Positions 7,854 to 17,083 of a stretch of 41,149 nucleotides of DNA are shown piece after piece; positions within the stretch are counted from its first letter, which is position 1, and each line of letters begins with the position of its first letter. The stretch lies in contig NZ_PIPJ01000012.1 of the NCBI RefSeq assembly GCF_003987135.1, forward strand, positions 1-41,149, given 5' to 3'. The stretch comes from Aliidiomarina iranensis. Lineage in GTDB: Bacteria; Pseudomonadota; Gammaproteobacteria; Enterobacterales; Alteromonadaceae. Made by a program: the position numbers and the translations under genes. The notes beneath the pieces are model-generated. The model saw only the letters and a list, made by a program, of their open reading frames with translations, was not told the DNA's origin and did not search any database.

Positions 7854-9215
7854 ATGCTTGGGAACATAGGGTTACTGCTGGGTTTGGCTCTGCTTATAGG
7901 GCTGGCACTGCGCGGGTGGAATATCTTACTGGCGGTGCTACTTGCCATTTTAGTTATCGGCCTTACCAATGGTATGGCATTTCAGGAAGTGTTTTTGCAG
8001 CACTTTCCGTTTGGCCCCTCTGGCGCCTTTAGTTTTGCCGGTAATTTTCTTCTACTATTTTTATGTGGTGCGCTGTTTGGCCGAGTTATGGCGGCGAGCC
8101 AAGCTGCTCAGGGCGTGGCCATGGGCATTACCAAGTGGCTGGGCGCAAAACGCGCACTGCTAATTGCTATGTTGGTGTGCGCGCTGCTTACTTACGGCGG
8201 TGTGGTGGTTTTCGTAGTGATTTTCACCATGTACCCCATTGGCGTTACCTTGATGAAAGAAGCGAATATTCCAAGGCGTTTATATGCGGCGGCCATTGCC
8301 CTAGGGGCTGGTACCTTTACCATGACAGCGCTGCCAGGAACGCCTTCAATACATAACGTGATTGCCGCGCGGGCGCTCGAAACTGATTTGTTCGCCGGTG
8401 GCTGGTATGGCTTGTTAGCAGGTGCCTTAATGGCCGGTTTGGGTATTTGGTATCTACAACGGCAATGGCATGCTGCATTAGCCCAAGGTGAGGGTTATGT
8501 TGCCACTGATAAAGATGAGCAAATGGCGGCCTTGGCGGGGCCTAAAGGATCGGCTTTACCCGGCTGGGGGCGCTCGATTTTACCGGTTGTTGTAGTGTTG
8601 CTGCTCATTGCGTTGCCGCGCTTCTTGCAAGTATTTAACTTTTCCGCTGATTGGATAACTTTTGCGTCTGGCGAGCCTATCCTTTGGGCGAGTTTTGCAT
8701 TGCTGATGGGCGCGGGCATTTGTTACCTGCTATTTCCTCCGGTGCGCAAAGATTTCGTGCGTACTATCGGCCAAGGCGCTGATGATGCCCTGTTACCGCT
8801 GATTAATACGGCTGCTGTTATCGGATTCGGCGGAGTAGTTATTCAAACCTCAGGTTTTCACGCGTTTGCGGCTTGGTTGTTGGCTCTTGATTTACCGGCC
8901 TTGGTATCGGTATTTATCTCGGCTAATCTGATTTCCGGGATCACAGCATCGGCTTCGGGTGGCTTGCAGATTTTCATGTCGAGTTTGGCGCCTGCCTATC
9001 TTGATTTGGGTGTTGCGCCTGAGCTTCTGCATCGTATTGCCAACTTAGCGGCTGGTGGTTTAGATTCACTGCCACACTCCGGCGCGGTAATTGCGTTGTT
9101 TACGCTCATGGGTTTAACCCACAAAGAAGCGTATCGCGATATTTTCGTGGTCACTGTGTTGGTGCCAATGTTGGCGGCGCTCGCTGTCGTGGCGGTAGCC
9201 ATGCTAGTAGCTTAA
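7854..9215 (+). CDS. GntP family permease
   Basis: A 453-residue integral membrane protein with about 12 helices. The hallmarks are GNFLLLFLCGALFGRVMAAS, then LTYGGVVVFVVIFTMYPIG, and TMTALPGTPSIHN, typical of GntP-type carriers (gluconate, 3-hydroxybutyrate and related carboxylates). The C-terminal SGITASASGGLQIF and GGLDSLPHSGAVI fit the same fold. The substrate is not determinable: no kinase or dehydrogenase for gluconate or 3-hydroxybutyrate is adjacent. It is followed by a 10-bp inverted repeat and then by a large amidohydrolase. Confidence 0.82.
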   Translation: MLGNIGLLLGLALLIGLALRGWNILLAVLLAILVIGLTNGMAFQEVFLQHFPFGPSGAFSFAGNFLLLFLCGALFGRVMAASQAAQGVAMGITKWLGAKRALLIAMLVCALLTYGGVVVFVVIFTMYPIGVTLMKEANIPRRLYAAAIALGAGTFTMTALPGTPSIHNVIAARALETDLFAGGWYGLLAGALMAGLGIWYLQRQWHAALAQGEGYVATDKDEQMAALAGPKGSALPGWGRSILPVVVVLLLIALPRFLQVFNFSADWITFASGEPILWASFALLMGAGICYLLFPPVRKDFVRTIGQGADDALLPLINTAAVIGFGGVVIQTSGFHAFAAWLLALDLPALVSVFISANLISGITASASGGLQIFMSSLAPAYLDLGVAPELLHRIANLAAGGLDSLPHSGAVIALFTLMGLTHKEAYRDIFVVTVLVPMLAALAVVAVAMLVA

Positions 9216-9234
9216 TCGCAAGCATGGGTGAGCT

Positions 9235-9267
9235 CACCGCGGGAGCATAGACATCTTTCCCGCGGTG
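9235..9267 (+). terminator. Inverted repeat after the GntP permease
   Basis: CACCGCGGGA (9235-9244) and TCCCGCGGTG (9258-9267) form a perfect 10-bp GC-rich stem with a 13-base loop, 19 bases after the stop. It lacks a T-run, so it may be a weak or Rho-assisted terminator or an mRNA 3'-protecting hairpin. Confidence 0.5.
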
Positions 9268-9393
9268 GTTTACAACAAGTATAAAGTAATAAAACAAGCA
9301 GGAAATAGCCAAATAGCATTGGTTTGCTGCACGATTTTAGCAACAGCCCCTATGCAATCGCTGTTAATCACAATAAAAAATTAGGAATCTTTC

Positions 9394-12300
9394 ATGTTTA
9401 AATTAAAGCAACTCATTCCCATTGCTGGCCTAGCCGCAAGCCTATGTATTGGCGGGGTAGCGAACGCTGAAAACGAATGGAATGTGAGCGAGCCCATGGG
9501 TGAGTTCAGCACGGTGGCCATTAATACCGATAAAGGCACTTGGATGAGTGTGGATGTGAGCCCTGATGGCGCCCACGTTATCTTTGATATGCTTGGTGAT
9601 ATCTACCGGATGCCCGCAGGGGGCGGCGAGGCCGAGTTGCTTCGCGGTGGTATTGGCTGGCACATGCAGCCTACCTACAGCCCTGATGGCGAATACATTG
9701 CCTACACCTCTGATGAGGGTGGCGGTGATAATATTTGGATTATGAAAGCCGATGGCAGCGATGCATGGCAGGTAACTAACGAAAGTTTCCGGCTGTTGAA
9801 CAGCCCCGCGTGGAGCCCAGATGGCGAATATCTGGTAGCGCGCAAACACTTTACCGCGCGCCGCTCGCTGGGTGCGGGTGAAATTTGGATGTATCACAAA
9901 AGTGGTGGCCAAGGTGTGATGTTAACGGCGCGGCCAAATGATCAAAAAGATCTTGGCGAACCGGCTTTCTCACCCGATGGCAAATATGTGTATTTCTCGC
10001 AAGATGATACCCCTGGCCAAACCTTCCATTACAACAAAGATTCAATTTCTGGTATTTACACCATTAAACGCTATGAACTAGAAACCGGTGATATCGAAAC
10101 CGTTATTTCAGGTATGGGTGGTGCTGTGCGTCCGGTGCCTTCACCCGATGGCCGCCATCTTGCTTTCGTGGGCCGTGATGATTTTCAAAGTAAGCTCTAT
10201 TTATATGATTTAGAAACGGGCGAACGCCGCGAAGTTTACGCGGATTTAAGCCGTGATATGCAAGAAACTTGGGCGATTCACGGTGTTTACCCAAGCATGG
10301 GCTGGAATACCGATGGCACCGAATTGGTGTTTTACGCAAAAGGTCAGCTGCATCGTTTGAACGTGAACGATGGCCGTACAGCCAACATTCCATTTAATGT
10401 ATCGGTGGAAAAACAAGTGCAAAACGCAGTGCGCTTCCGCCAGCATATTGAACATGATGATTTTGATGTGCGCATGCTGCGCAGTGCTGTGGTATCGCCA
10501 AGTGCGGATCGCGTAATTTATGAAGCGTTGGGCTATTTATATAGCCGCGGCCTGCCGAATGGCGAAGCGCAACGTTTAACGGAACAAACCGAGCGTTTTG
10601 AACAGTTCCCTTCATTTTCACGTGATGGCCGTTACTTGGTTTACACCACTTGGCATGATCAAGAGCAAGGCCAAGTAGTGGTGCGTGATCTACAGAATAA
10701 TAGTGAGCGGGTTTTACCTACGGGCCCCGGGAAATTTGTAGAGCCGGTATTTTCACCAGATGGTGAAGCTGTGGTTTATCGTAAAATTAGTGGCGGTTAC
10801 TTAACCGACCCGCGCCATGGTTTACGAGCGGGTATTTACCATCTGCCCCTTGATGCCGATGAGCCTAAGCACATTGCTCGTAGTGGTAGTGCCGTGCAGT
10901 TTGGTGCGCGCAATGATCGTGTTTATGTGAACGGTTTTGGTGCCAGTGGCCCAGAGCTTCGTAGTATTCGTATTGCCGATGGTGAAACACGTACTCTTTA
11001 CACCTCTTCCCATGCAACGGAATATCGGGTTTCTCCAGATGGCCAATATCTTGCGTTTGCCGAGCGCTTCCGAGTTTTCGTAACGCCATTTGTTGAGCGT
11101 GGTGCAGCCATTAACATTGGCCCGAATGATCGTCAATTCCCGATTGAGCAGCTTTCACAACGAGCGGGCGATAATCTTTCTTGGACCGCAGATAGCAATA
11201 ACCTGTATTGGACCTTGGGCCCAGAGCTATATTCAGCCAACCTAAACGGCATGTTCGATATCGGTGGCGAAAGCAACTTTGAGAAAGTAGCTGATGGCAT
11301 GAATATCGGTTTCACCAGTGCAACACACATTCCCGATCAAACGATTGCTTTTGTTGGTGGTACGGTTGCAACCATGAATGGTGATGAGGTGATTGAGAAC
11401 GGTGTTGTGGTAGTAACCGGAAATAAAATAACAGCGGTAGGCACGCGCTCGGAGGTAAGCATTCCACGTGGCGCTGAAGTGATCGATTTTACCGGGAAAA
11501 CAATGATTCCAGGCTTAATTGACACGCACGCCCATGGTGCCCAAGGTGAAAGCCAAATTATTCCGCAGCAAAACTGGGGTTTATATGCGGGCTTAACCTT
11601 CGGTGTAACCACTATTCACGATCCATCGAACAATACTCAACAAATTTTTGCTGCCAGTGAAATGCAAAAAGCCGGCACTATTGTTGGGCCGCGGATCTTC
11701 TCTACAGGCACAATTTTGTATGGTGCGAATAGCCCTTCCGCAACGGCTCATGTAGATAGCTTAGATGATGCGCGCTTCCACTTGGAACGGATGAAGAAAG
11801 TAGGTGCGTTCTCGGTGAAAAGTTACAACCAACCGCGCCGGGATCAACGCCAGCAAATTATTCAGGCGGCTCGTGAGCTTGAGATGATGGTAATGCCCGA
11901 GGGTGGTTCGTTGTTCCAACACAATATGACCATGATTACTGATGGACACACAGTAATTGAGCATGCGCTTCCAGTAGAAACGATTTATGCGGACGTTTTG
12001 CAATTGTGGGAACAAACGGAAACAGCCTATACGCCAACACTTGGCGTAGCCTACGGTGGTATTTGGGGTGAAAACTATTGGTATGCCCATACTGATGTTT
12101 GGAATCACCCGCGTTTAAGCACTTATGTGCCAGAGCGAGTGCTTCGCCCGCGTTCTATGCGCCGAGAGATTGCACCTTCGCATCACTACAACCACATTAA
12201 TGTTGCTTCCGGCGCCAAGGCGTTACAGGATCGCGGCGTGAAAGTAACCGCTGGTGCTCATGGTCAGCGCGAGGGTTTAGCGCAACATTGGGAAATCTGG

Positions 12301-12570
12301 ATGATGGCGCAAGGTGGCATGAGCCCAGCAGAAGCGCTGCGCACAGCAACCTATGATGCTGCAATTAATCTTGGTATGGAGCATGCAATTGGGTCTATTG
12401 AAGCAGGCAAGCTTGCTGATTTAGCTATTATCGATGGTGATGTGCTTAGTGATATTCGCGTGAGTGATCGGGTTACGCATACCATGGTAAATGGCCGTTT
12501 ATTCGATGCTGAAAGTATGAATGAAATTGGCCGCAACAGCCGTGAACGTAAGCCGTTTTTCTTTGAGTAA
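9394..12570 (+). CDS. Exported PD40 beta-propeller / amidohydrolase protein
   Basis: A 1058-residue protein with a signal peptide (cleavage after ANA, about residue 25). Residues 50-620 contain repeated SPDG motifs (VSPDGAHVIF, YSPDGEYIAY, FSPDGKYVYF), i.e. TolB-like PD40 propeller blades. Residues 650-1058 are an amidohydrolase: GKTMIPGLIDTHAHG gives the HxH metal site, VIEHALP a further His, and GSIEAGKLADLAII the closing motif. The usual metal-binding Asp of strand 8 (GTDS) appears as AGAHGQREG, so His sits at that position; this looks family-typical rather than a mutation. The likely role is a periplasmic peptidase-like hydrolase. The start ATG 9394 has AGGA upstream. Neighbouring genes do not reveal the substrate. 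Confidence 0.88.
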   Translation: MFKLKQLIPIAGLAASLCIGGVANAENEWNVSEPMGEFSTVAINTDKGTWMSVDVSPDGAHVIFDMLGDIYRMPAGGGEAELLRGGIGWHMQPTYSPDGEYIAYTSDEGGGDNIWIMKADGSDAWQVTNESFRLLNSPAWSPDGEYLVARKHFTARRSLGAGEIWMYHKSGGQGVMLTARPNDQKDLGEPAFSPDGKYVYFSQDDTPGQTFHYNKDSISGIYTIKRYELETGDIETVISGMGGAVRPVPSPDGRHLAFVGRDDFQSKLYLYDLETGERREVYADLSRDMQETWAIHGVYPSMGWNTDGTELVFYAKGQLHRLNVNDGRTANIPFNVSVEKQVQNAVRFRQHIEHDDFDVRMLRSAVVSPSADRVIYEALGYLYSRGLPNGEAQRLTEQTERFEQFPSFSRDGRYLVYTTWHDQEQGQVVVRDLQNNSERVLPTGPGKFVEPVFSPDGEAVVYRKISGGYLTDPRHGLRAGIYHLPLDADEPKHIARSGSAVQFGARNDRVYVNGFGASGPELRSIRIADGETRTLYTSSHATEYRVSPDGQYLAFAERFRVFVTPFVERGAAINIGPNDRQFPIEQLSQRAGDNLSWTADSNNLYWTLGPELYSANLNGMFDIGGESNFEKVADGMNIGFTSATHIPDQTIAFVGGTVATMNGDEVIENGVVVVTGNKITAVGTRSEVSIPRGAEVIDFTGKTMIPGLIDTHAHGAQGESQIIPQQNWGLYAGLTFGVTTIHDPSNNTQQIFAASEMQKAGTIVGPRIFSTGTILYGANSPSATAHVDSLDDARFHLERMKKVGAFSVKSYNQPRRDQRQQIIQAARELEMMVMPEGGSLFQHNMTMITDGHTVIEHALPVETIYADVLQLWEQTETAYTPTLGVAYGGIWGENYWYAHTDVWNHPRLSTYVPERVLRPRSMRREIAPSHHYNHINVASGAKALQDRGVKVTAGAHGQREGLAQHWEIWMMAQGGMSPAEALRTATYDAAINLGMEHAIGSIEAGKLADLAIIDGDVLSDIRVSDRVTHTMVNGRLFDAESMNEIGRNSRERKPFFFE

Positions 12571-12581
12571 TATACCCGGGC

Positions 12582-12615
12582 AAGTAAGCGCTCCCGTTAA
12601 GTAAGCGCTCCCGAT
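12582..12615. repeat. 17-bp tandem duplication in a convergent spacer
   Basis: AAGTAAGCGCTCCCGTT (12582-12598) is followed by AAGTAAGCGCTCCCGAT (12599-12615), 15 of 17 bases identical. It lies just after the amidohydrolase stop. Confidence 0.8.
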
Positions 12616-12650
12616 AAACGATTTGCAGTAAACGGCTTTAAACCAGGTTT

Positions 12651-12699
12651 ACGCACAAAAGTAACGCAGAAAAGTAACGCACAAAAGTAACATACAAAA
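12651..12699. repeat. 13-bp tandem repeat, nearly four copies
   Basis: Units ACGCACAAAAGTA, ACGCAGAAAAGTA, ACGCACAAAAGTA and the partial ACATACAAAA start at 12651, 12664, 12677 and 12690, an exact 13-base period. The last unit runs into the terminator. Too short and without spacers, so not a CRISPR array. Confidence 0.8.
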
Positions 12700-12725
12700 A
12701 AGGCACCTTATTTAAGGTGCCTTTT
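12698..12725. terminator. Bidirectional rho-independent terminator
   Basis: AAAAGGCACCTTA (12698-12710) and TAAGGTGCCTTTT (12713-12725) make a perfect stem with A/T tracts on both sides. It separates the converging amidohydrolase (+) and lysR (-) genes and should work for both. Confidence 0.9.
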
Positions 12726-12748
12726 CTATTTAATGCGCAATTCTTACC

Positions 12749-13690
12749 TCACTCGCAGCACTCAGCGGCTACATCTGCCATTAACTGGCGGAACCAGCGG
12801 TGGCCTTCATCATGTTGTAGCAACGGGCTCCAAATCATTTGTAAATCAATCGCTGGAATTGGGAATGGCGGTTTTCGTAGCACTAAATCGGGGCTATCGG
12901 CATAAAGCTCCGCAGCTCGGGTTGGTAGTGTGGCAATTAAGCCTTCTCGCGCCAAGTGCATAGCCACGTGATAGTTGCGCGTAAACACGCGAATACGGCG
13001 TTGATGGCCAATTTTAGCCAATGCTTCGTCTACCCAACCCAGCTTTTGCACCGCATCGGGTGTCATGCCGATACCAACGCCAAAACCGGTTTTACTCACC
13101 CAACAATGTTGCGCGGCTAAGTAGCTTTCGAGTGAATAATCTTCAATAATTGGGTGTTGATGATGAATTAAACAGGTGAAATCATCACTCCAGAGATTTT
13201 TTTGGTGAAATGATTGCGGTAAATCATCGAAGCGATTAATGGCAATATCGACTTTGCCGTTTTCTACATCGTGAAAACTCACATCACTTGGCGTCATTAA
13301 ATCGATCGTTACTTTTGGTGCTTGATCGCGTAATGCCTTTAGAAGCGGCGACATAAGCGTAGAGGCGGCGTAATCGGATACCATAATACGAAATACCCGT
13401 TCGCTGGTTTCCGCAGTAAAAGAGCGCGAAGGTTGAATAACTTCTTCAACCGAGTAAAGAATTTGCCGAACCTGCTGTTGCATGGATAGGGCTCGCTCGG
13501 TAGGCACCATGCCTTCGCTAGTGCGTACCAGCAAGGGATCGTTTAACAAATTCCGTAAGCGTTTCAAGCCATTACTCATAGCCGGCTGGGTAATATTTAA
13601 TTGTTCTGCAGCTCGAGTAACATTGCGCTCTCGCAATAACGCATCAAGATAGATCAAAAGATTGAGATCGATATTTCGAAAATGATTCAT
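12749..13690 (-). CDS. LysR family transcriptional regulator next to aceK
   Basis: A 313-residue protein with the standard layout: an N-terminal winged helix-turn-helix (residues 8-65, with RNVTRAAEQLNITQPAMSNGLKRLR) and a C-terminal periplasmic-binding-like effector domain from about residue 90. The effector is unknown. It is divergent from aceK with a 101-base shared promoter gap. A 15-bp palindrome, ATTCATCAGATGAAT at 13685-13699, overlaps its own start codon and resembles one upstream of aceB. I infer that it regulates itself and the glyoxylate-shunt genes. The start ATG 13690 is chosen because MNHFRNIDLNLL is the usual N-terminus of the family. Confidence 0.9.
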   Translation of the reverse strand: MNHFRNIDLNLLIYLDALLRERNVTRAAEQLNITQPAMSNGLKRLRNLLNDPLLVRTSEGMVPTERALSMQQQVRQILYSVEEVIQPSRSFTAETSERVFRIMVSDYAASTLMSPLLKALRDQAPKVTIDLMTPSDVSFHDVENGKVDIAINRFDDLPQSFHQKNLWSDDFTCLIHHQHPIIEDYSLESYLAAQHCWVSKTGFGVGIGMTPDAVQKLGWVDEALAKIGHQRRIRVFTRNYHVAMHLAREGLIATLPTRAAELYADSPDLVLRKPPFPIPAIDLQMIWSPLLQHDEGHRWFRQLMADVAAECCE

Positions 13691-13731
13691 CAGATGAATT
13701 GCCTGTGCCGATGATAATAAATAAGATGAAT
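13685..13731. promoter_or_regulatory. Candidate LysR operator, lysR/aceK gap
   Basis: A perfect palindrome ATTCAT-CAG-ATGAAT (13685-13699) overlaps the lysR start, and a further GATGAAT half-site lies at 13725-13731. The same heptamer in either orientation recurs upstream of aceB. Visible repeat; the regulator assignment is inferred from position. Confidence 0.5.
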
Positions 13732-13791
13732 GAATTATAAAGAAGCAATTCAGAACTGCAATCTTAGTTCTAGAATTTAGGAGAATACTTT

Positions 13792-15528
13792 ATGGCGGAA
13801 AGCCGGCGCATCGCGCGCTTGATTTTACAGGGGTTTCACCACCACTATCAGCTGTTTCAAGCCATTACGAATACTGCTGAGCAGCACTTTACAGCGCGTG
13901 CGTGGGGGAAACTACAAGCGGCGGCACGGGATCGTATTTCGTTTTATGATTTGCGCGTGCAAGAAACCATTGCAATGCTGAATCAAGAATTAGCCACTGA
14001 TGAGCCGAACACTGAGCTTTGGCAAGAGGTGCGTAGCACTTACGAGGAATTGTTGTTATTTCATCCACAAGCCGAGCTAGCAGAAACCTTTTTCAACTCG
14101 GTTTTTTGCAAATTATTTCACCGCCGTTACTTTCATAATCAATTTATTTTCGTGGAATCAACGTTAGCGCGGCGCATTCCTTTGCCGGTAGAAACTGAAT
14201 ATCAGAGCTATTTTCCTGTTGCTGAGGGAGTGAAAGAAACGCTCCGCCGGATTATTAACGAAATGCACTTTACGGCTAAGTTTGCCGATTTAGAGGCGAA
14301 TATTGCCCAGTTGATGCGCGCTTTTCAGCGGCAATCTAATGTTCGAGCATTGGCGGCGCACCAACTCCGCCTAGATGTATTGCAAAATCCATTTTATCGG
14401 AACAAAGCGGCTTATGTGGTAGGGCGCATCGTTACTGAGGATCAACAATATCCCTTTATTGTGCCGGTTTTAGTGAATCAACAAGGCGAGTTGTTTCTTG
14501 ATGCGTTGATTACTGATGTAAACCAAATGACCATTATTTTCAGTTTTTCTCGCGCTTATTTTATGGTGAATACGCGCGCACCTTCGGCGCTAGTGCGTTT
14601 TCTTAAGGGCTTGATGCCACGCAAAACACTTGCCGAACTCTATTCTTCGATTGGGTTACACAAACAAGGTAAAACCGAATTCTATCGGGAACTGTTAAAT
14701 CATTTAGCTGATACTAATGAACAAATGGTTGCGGCACCGGGTATTCGCGGTTTGGTGATGATGGTGTTCACCCTGCCTTCTTTTCCTTATGTTTTTAAAG
14801 TTATTCGCGATGAATTCGGCGAAAGCAAGCCTTTCGGCCGCGATACCGTATTGAAGCGCTACCAGCTGGTAAAGCGACACGATCGGGTGGGGCGTATGGC
14901 CGATACCATTGAGTATTCCAACGTAGCTTTACCCTTGAGTTGTATTTCAGCTGATCTTCTCGAGGAACTAAAAAAGAGCATTGCCAGCTCATTGGAGTTT
15001 GAAAACGATTTACTGATTATCCGCCACATGTATATCGAAAAACGGATGACACCGCTGAACATATACTTGGAGTATGCAAACCCAGAGGAAACCAAGGCCA
15101 TAATTCAAGATTACGGCCAAGCAATAAAAGATATGTTGGCTGCGAATATATTTCCTGGCGATATGTTGCTGAAAAACTTTGGGGTTACTCGAACTAAACG
15201 GGTGGTGTTTTACGATTATGATGAAGTTCAGTATCTGCACGAGATGAACTTTAGGGCATTACCGAAAGCCGAATCGATGGAAGATTCGTTGCAAGATTCA
15301 TCTTCTATTTCGGTGGCTCCGAACGATGTTTTTCCTGAGCAGCTACCTCAGTATGTATTTTACAACCCGAAATTAAGAGCACAGTTTTTAGACCTCTACC
15401 CTGAATTGGCTAGTGCTGATTATTGGGGTGAGCAGCAGGAAAAAATTAAAGCTGGGGTGATTGCCGATGTTTTTCCCTATCCACAGTGTATTCGTTTTTT
15501 ACACGTAAAATATGATGAAGCTACTTAA
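13792..15528 (+). CDS. aceK: Isocitrate dehydrogenase kinase/phosphatase
   Basis: A 578-residue protein matching the full length of AceK, the bifunctional enzyme that phosphorylates or dephosphorylates isocitrate dehydrogenase and so splits isocitrate between the TCA cycle and the glyoxylate shunt. The N-terminal regulatory domain has LILQGFHHHYQLF and FYDLRVQETI; the kinase domain has MMVFTLPSFPYVFKVIRDE (about residues 322-341), with the conserved FKVIRDEFG, and NFGVTRTKRVVFYDYDE with the catalytic DYDE near residue 474. A strong TAGGAGA seven bases upstream sets ATG 13792. Unlike the E. coli aceBAK operon, it is on the opposite strand from aceB-aceA and separated from them by an amidohydrolase gene. 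Confidence 0.96.
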   Translation: MAESRRIARLILQGFHHHYQLFQAITNTAEQHFTARAWGKLQAAARDRISFYDLRVQETIAMLNQELATDEPNTELWQEVRSTYEELLLFHPQAELAETFFNSVFCKLFHRRYFHNQFIFVESTLARRIPLPVETEYQSYFPVAEGVKETLRRIINEMHFTAKFADLEANIAQLMRAFQRQSNVRALAAHQLRLDVLQNPFYRNKAAYVVGRIVTEDQQYPFIVPVLVNQQGELFLDALITDVNQMTIIFSFSRAYFMVNTRAPSALVRFLKGLMPRKTLAELYSSIGLHKQGKTEFYRELLNHLADTNEQMVAAPGIRGLVMMVFTLPSFPYVFKVIRDEFGESKPFGRDTVLKRYQLVKRHDRVGRMADTIEYSNVALPLSCISADLLEELKKSIASSLEFENDLLIIRHMYIEKRMTPLNIYLEYANPEETKAIIQDYGQAIKDMLAANIFPGDMLLKNFGVTRTKRVVFYDYDEVQYLHEMNFRALPKAESMEDSLQDSSSISVAPNDVFPEQLPQYVFYNPKLRAQFLDLYPELASADYWGEQQEKIKAGVIADVFPYPQCIRFLHVKYDEAT

Positions 15529-15560
15529 GTTAAAAGGTAAGCCGCAAGAAAAACCGCGGC

Positions 15561-15577
15561 GTTAGGCTCAGCCTAAC
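15561..15577. promoter_or_regulatory. 17-bp perfect palindrome upstream of the amidohydrolase
   Basis: GTTAGGCT-C-AGCCTAAC is a perfect inverted repeat with a one-base centre, 81-97 bases before the next start codon and 33 bases after the aceK stop. A smaller GCCGC/GCGGC repeat (15541-15545, 15556-15560) adjoins it. It could be an operator, or, folded with a 5-base loop, a weak aceK terminator without a T-run. Confidence 0.4.
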
Positions 15578-15657
15578 ACTTTACTAAATCGTTGTTATAT
15601 CGATTATTACAGGCTAAGCTGAGTAAAATACAAACAACAACAATAAAGAGGTTCGCT

Positions 15658-17019
15658 ATGGTTCGCGGAATTATATTTTGTGTATTACTTGCTTGTGCAT
15701 GGCCTGCACAGGCGGAAAAAATTGCCCTAGTGGGCGGCCGTTTAATCGATGGTACAGTAGCTAACCCTATTTTGCGTAGTGTAGTGCTTATCGATAACGG
15801 CATTATTCAGCAGGTAGGAACTATCGATACCTTACCCGTGCCTGAAGGCTATCGGGAAATTAACATGGGCGGCCATGATTTGCTTCCGGGGCTTTGGGAG
15901 AATCATGCGCATTTAATGTTAGTTGGGCACGCTGATTACCCGCATTGGAATTCAACATACGCCGATCGGTTTGAAAGTGAGATTATGCCTGCCGCAGCAT
16001 TGCAACTGTTGCTCGCGGGTGTAACTAGTACCCGTGATTTAGGAGCGCCTCTTGAAGCCTCGGTAAATGTAAAAGAGGCAATTCGGAGCGGCCGAATTCC
16101 GGGGCCGCACCTTTATACCTCGGGGCCGTTTCTTCAGCATGAGGTAGATGAGTGGCAACGGGATTATCGGTGGGAAGTGCGCACCGTAGCGGAAGCCCAG
16201 CGCCGTGTGCAGCAATTGCACGAAGCAGGCATGGAAATGGTGAAGTTGATCGACCACGACGATATGGAGCTTGAAGTAGCACAAGCCATTGTGGATGAAG
16301 CACACCGATTAGGAATGAAAGTAGTTGGGCATGCCCATAAGCCTGATGAGATTCGTGTGGGCTTGGATATTGGTATCGATAACTTTGAGCATACCGGTTT
16401 AACTACTGCGCCTGGCTACCCACAAGATATTCTTGATGCACTTATTGAACGCACTGCAACGGGCATATTCGATGGCTTGTTATTTTGGACACCAACCGTG
16501 GAAGGTTTGTGGAATTACAATAATACCGTAGATAACCCTACGCGCTTAGATGATCCGTGCTGGGAGATGGGGTTATCGGAAGATATCGTTGCCGATATTC
16601 GTTCTTCTATTACTCAGCCGGCGCAACTTGGCTACATGCAACTTACACCTTTACGCCGTTCAACACTGAAAAATAAAATTGCTCAGTTAAAAGATACCGG
16701 TGTGGTGATGATGATTGGTACCGATAGTGGAATTCCCATGAAATTTCATTGCCAATCTACTTGGCAAGAAATGGCGTGGTGGGTAGATATCATGGAGTTT
16801 GATGCCAAAGATACCATTCGCGCAGCTACTTATTGGCCTGCGGTAATGATGGGCGTGCAAGATCGTTTCGGTTCCGTGCAGGAAGGTAAGGTGGCCGATA
16901 TTATTGCGGTGCGTGGTGATGTTCTACGCTACATGAACCTTTTACAAAACGTTGATTTTGTAATGAAAGAAGGTGTGATTTACAAACAAAACGGGCAGGT
17001 ACAGGAATCGGCTCTGTAG
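15658..17019 (+). CDS. Exported metal-dependent amidohydrolase
   Basis: A 453-residue protein. The frame is open from 15592, but ATG 15658 has AAAGAGG seven bases upstream and begins a clean signal peptide (MVRGIIFCVLLACAWPAQA), so it is the real start. The mature enzyme has the complete amidohydrolase metal site: ENHAHL (HxH), VKLIDHDD (bridging Lys), VVGHAHKP and FEHTG (His ligands) and MIGTDSG (Asp). The imidazolonepropionase/prolidase-like branch is the closest in style. Substrate unknown, periplasmic location expected. It lies between aceK and the aceB-aceA operon and converges with aceA, separated by a strong terminator. Confidence 0.88.
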   Translation: MVRGIIFCVLLACAWPAQAEKIALVGGRLIDGTVANPILRSVVLIDNGIIQQVGTIDTLPVPEGYREINMGGHDLLPGLWENHAHLMLVGHADYPHWNSTYADRFESEIMPAAALQLLLAGVTSTRDLGAPLEASVNVKEAIRSGRIPGPHLYTSGPFLQHEVDEWQRDYRWEVRTVAEAQRRVQQLHEAGMEMVKLIDHDDMELEVAQAIVDEAHRLGMKVVGHAHKPDEIRVGLDIGIDNFEHTGLTTAPGYPQDILDALIERTATGIFDGLLFWTPTVEGLWNYNNTVDNPTRLDDPCWEMGLSEDIVADIRSSITQPAQLGYMQLTPLRRSTLKNKIAQLKDTGVVMMIGTDSGIPMKFHCQSTWQEMAWWVDIMEFDAKDTIRAATYWPAVMMGVQDRFGSVQEGKVADIIAVRGDVLRYMNLLQNVDFVMKEGVIYKQNGQVQESAL

Positions 17020-17044
17020 GTTAAGTTTTGATAGCAAACATACG

Positions 17045-17076
17045 AAAGGGGGCATTTTGTAATGCCCCCTTTTTTT
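17045..17076. terminator. Bidirectional rho-independent terminator
   Basis: AAAGGGGGCATT (17045-17056), loop TTGT, AATGCCCCCTTT (17061-17072) and a further T-run. It serves the amidohydrolase on the + strand and could stop aceA transcripts on the - strand. Confidence 0.92.
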
Positions 17077-17083
17077 ATTGCTT

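Noticed and set aside
9442-9912. 156-codon antisense frame within the large amidohydrolase gene
   Set aside because: It lies wholly inside a well-supported gene and has no recognisable domain or start signals.
12651-12699. Possible CRISPR array
   Set aside because: Units are 13 bp with no spacers and no cas genes nearby; it is a simple tandem repeat.
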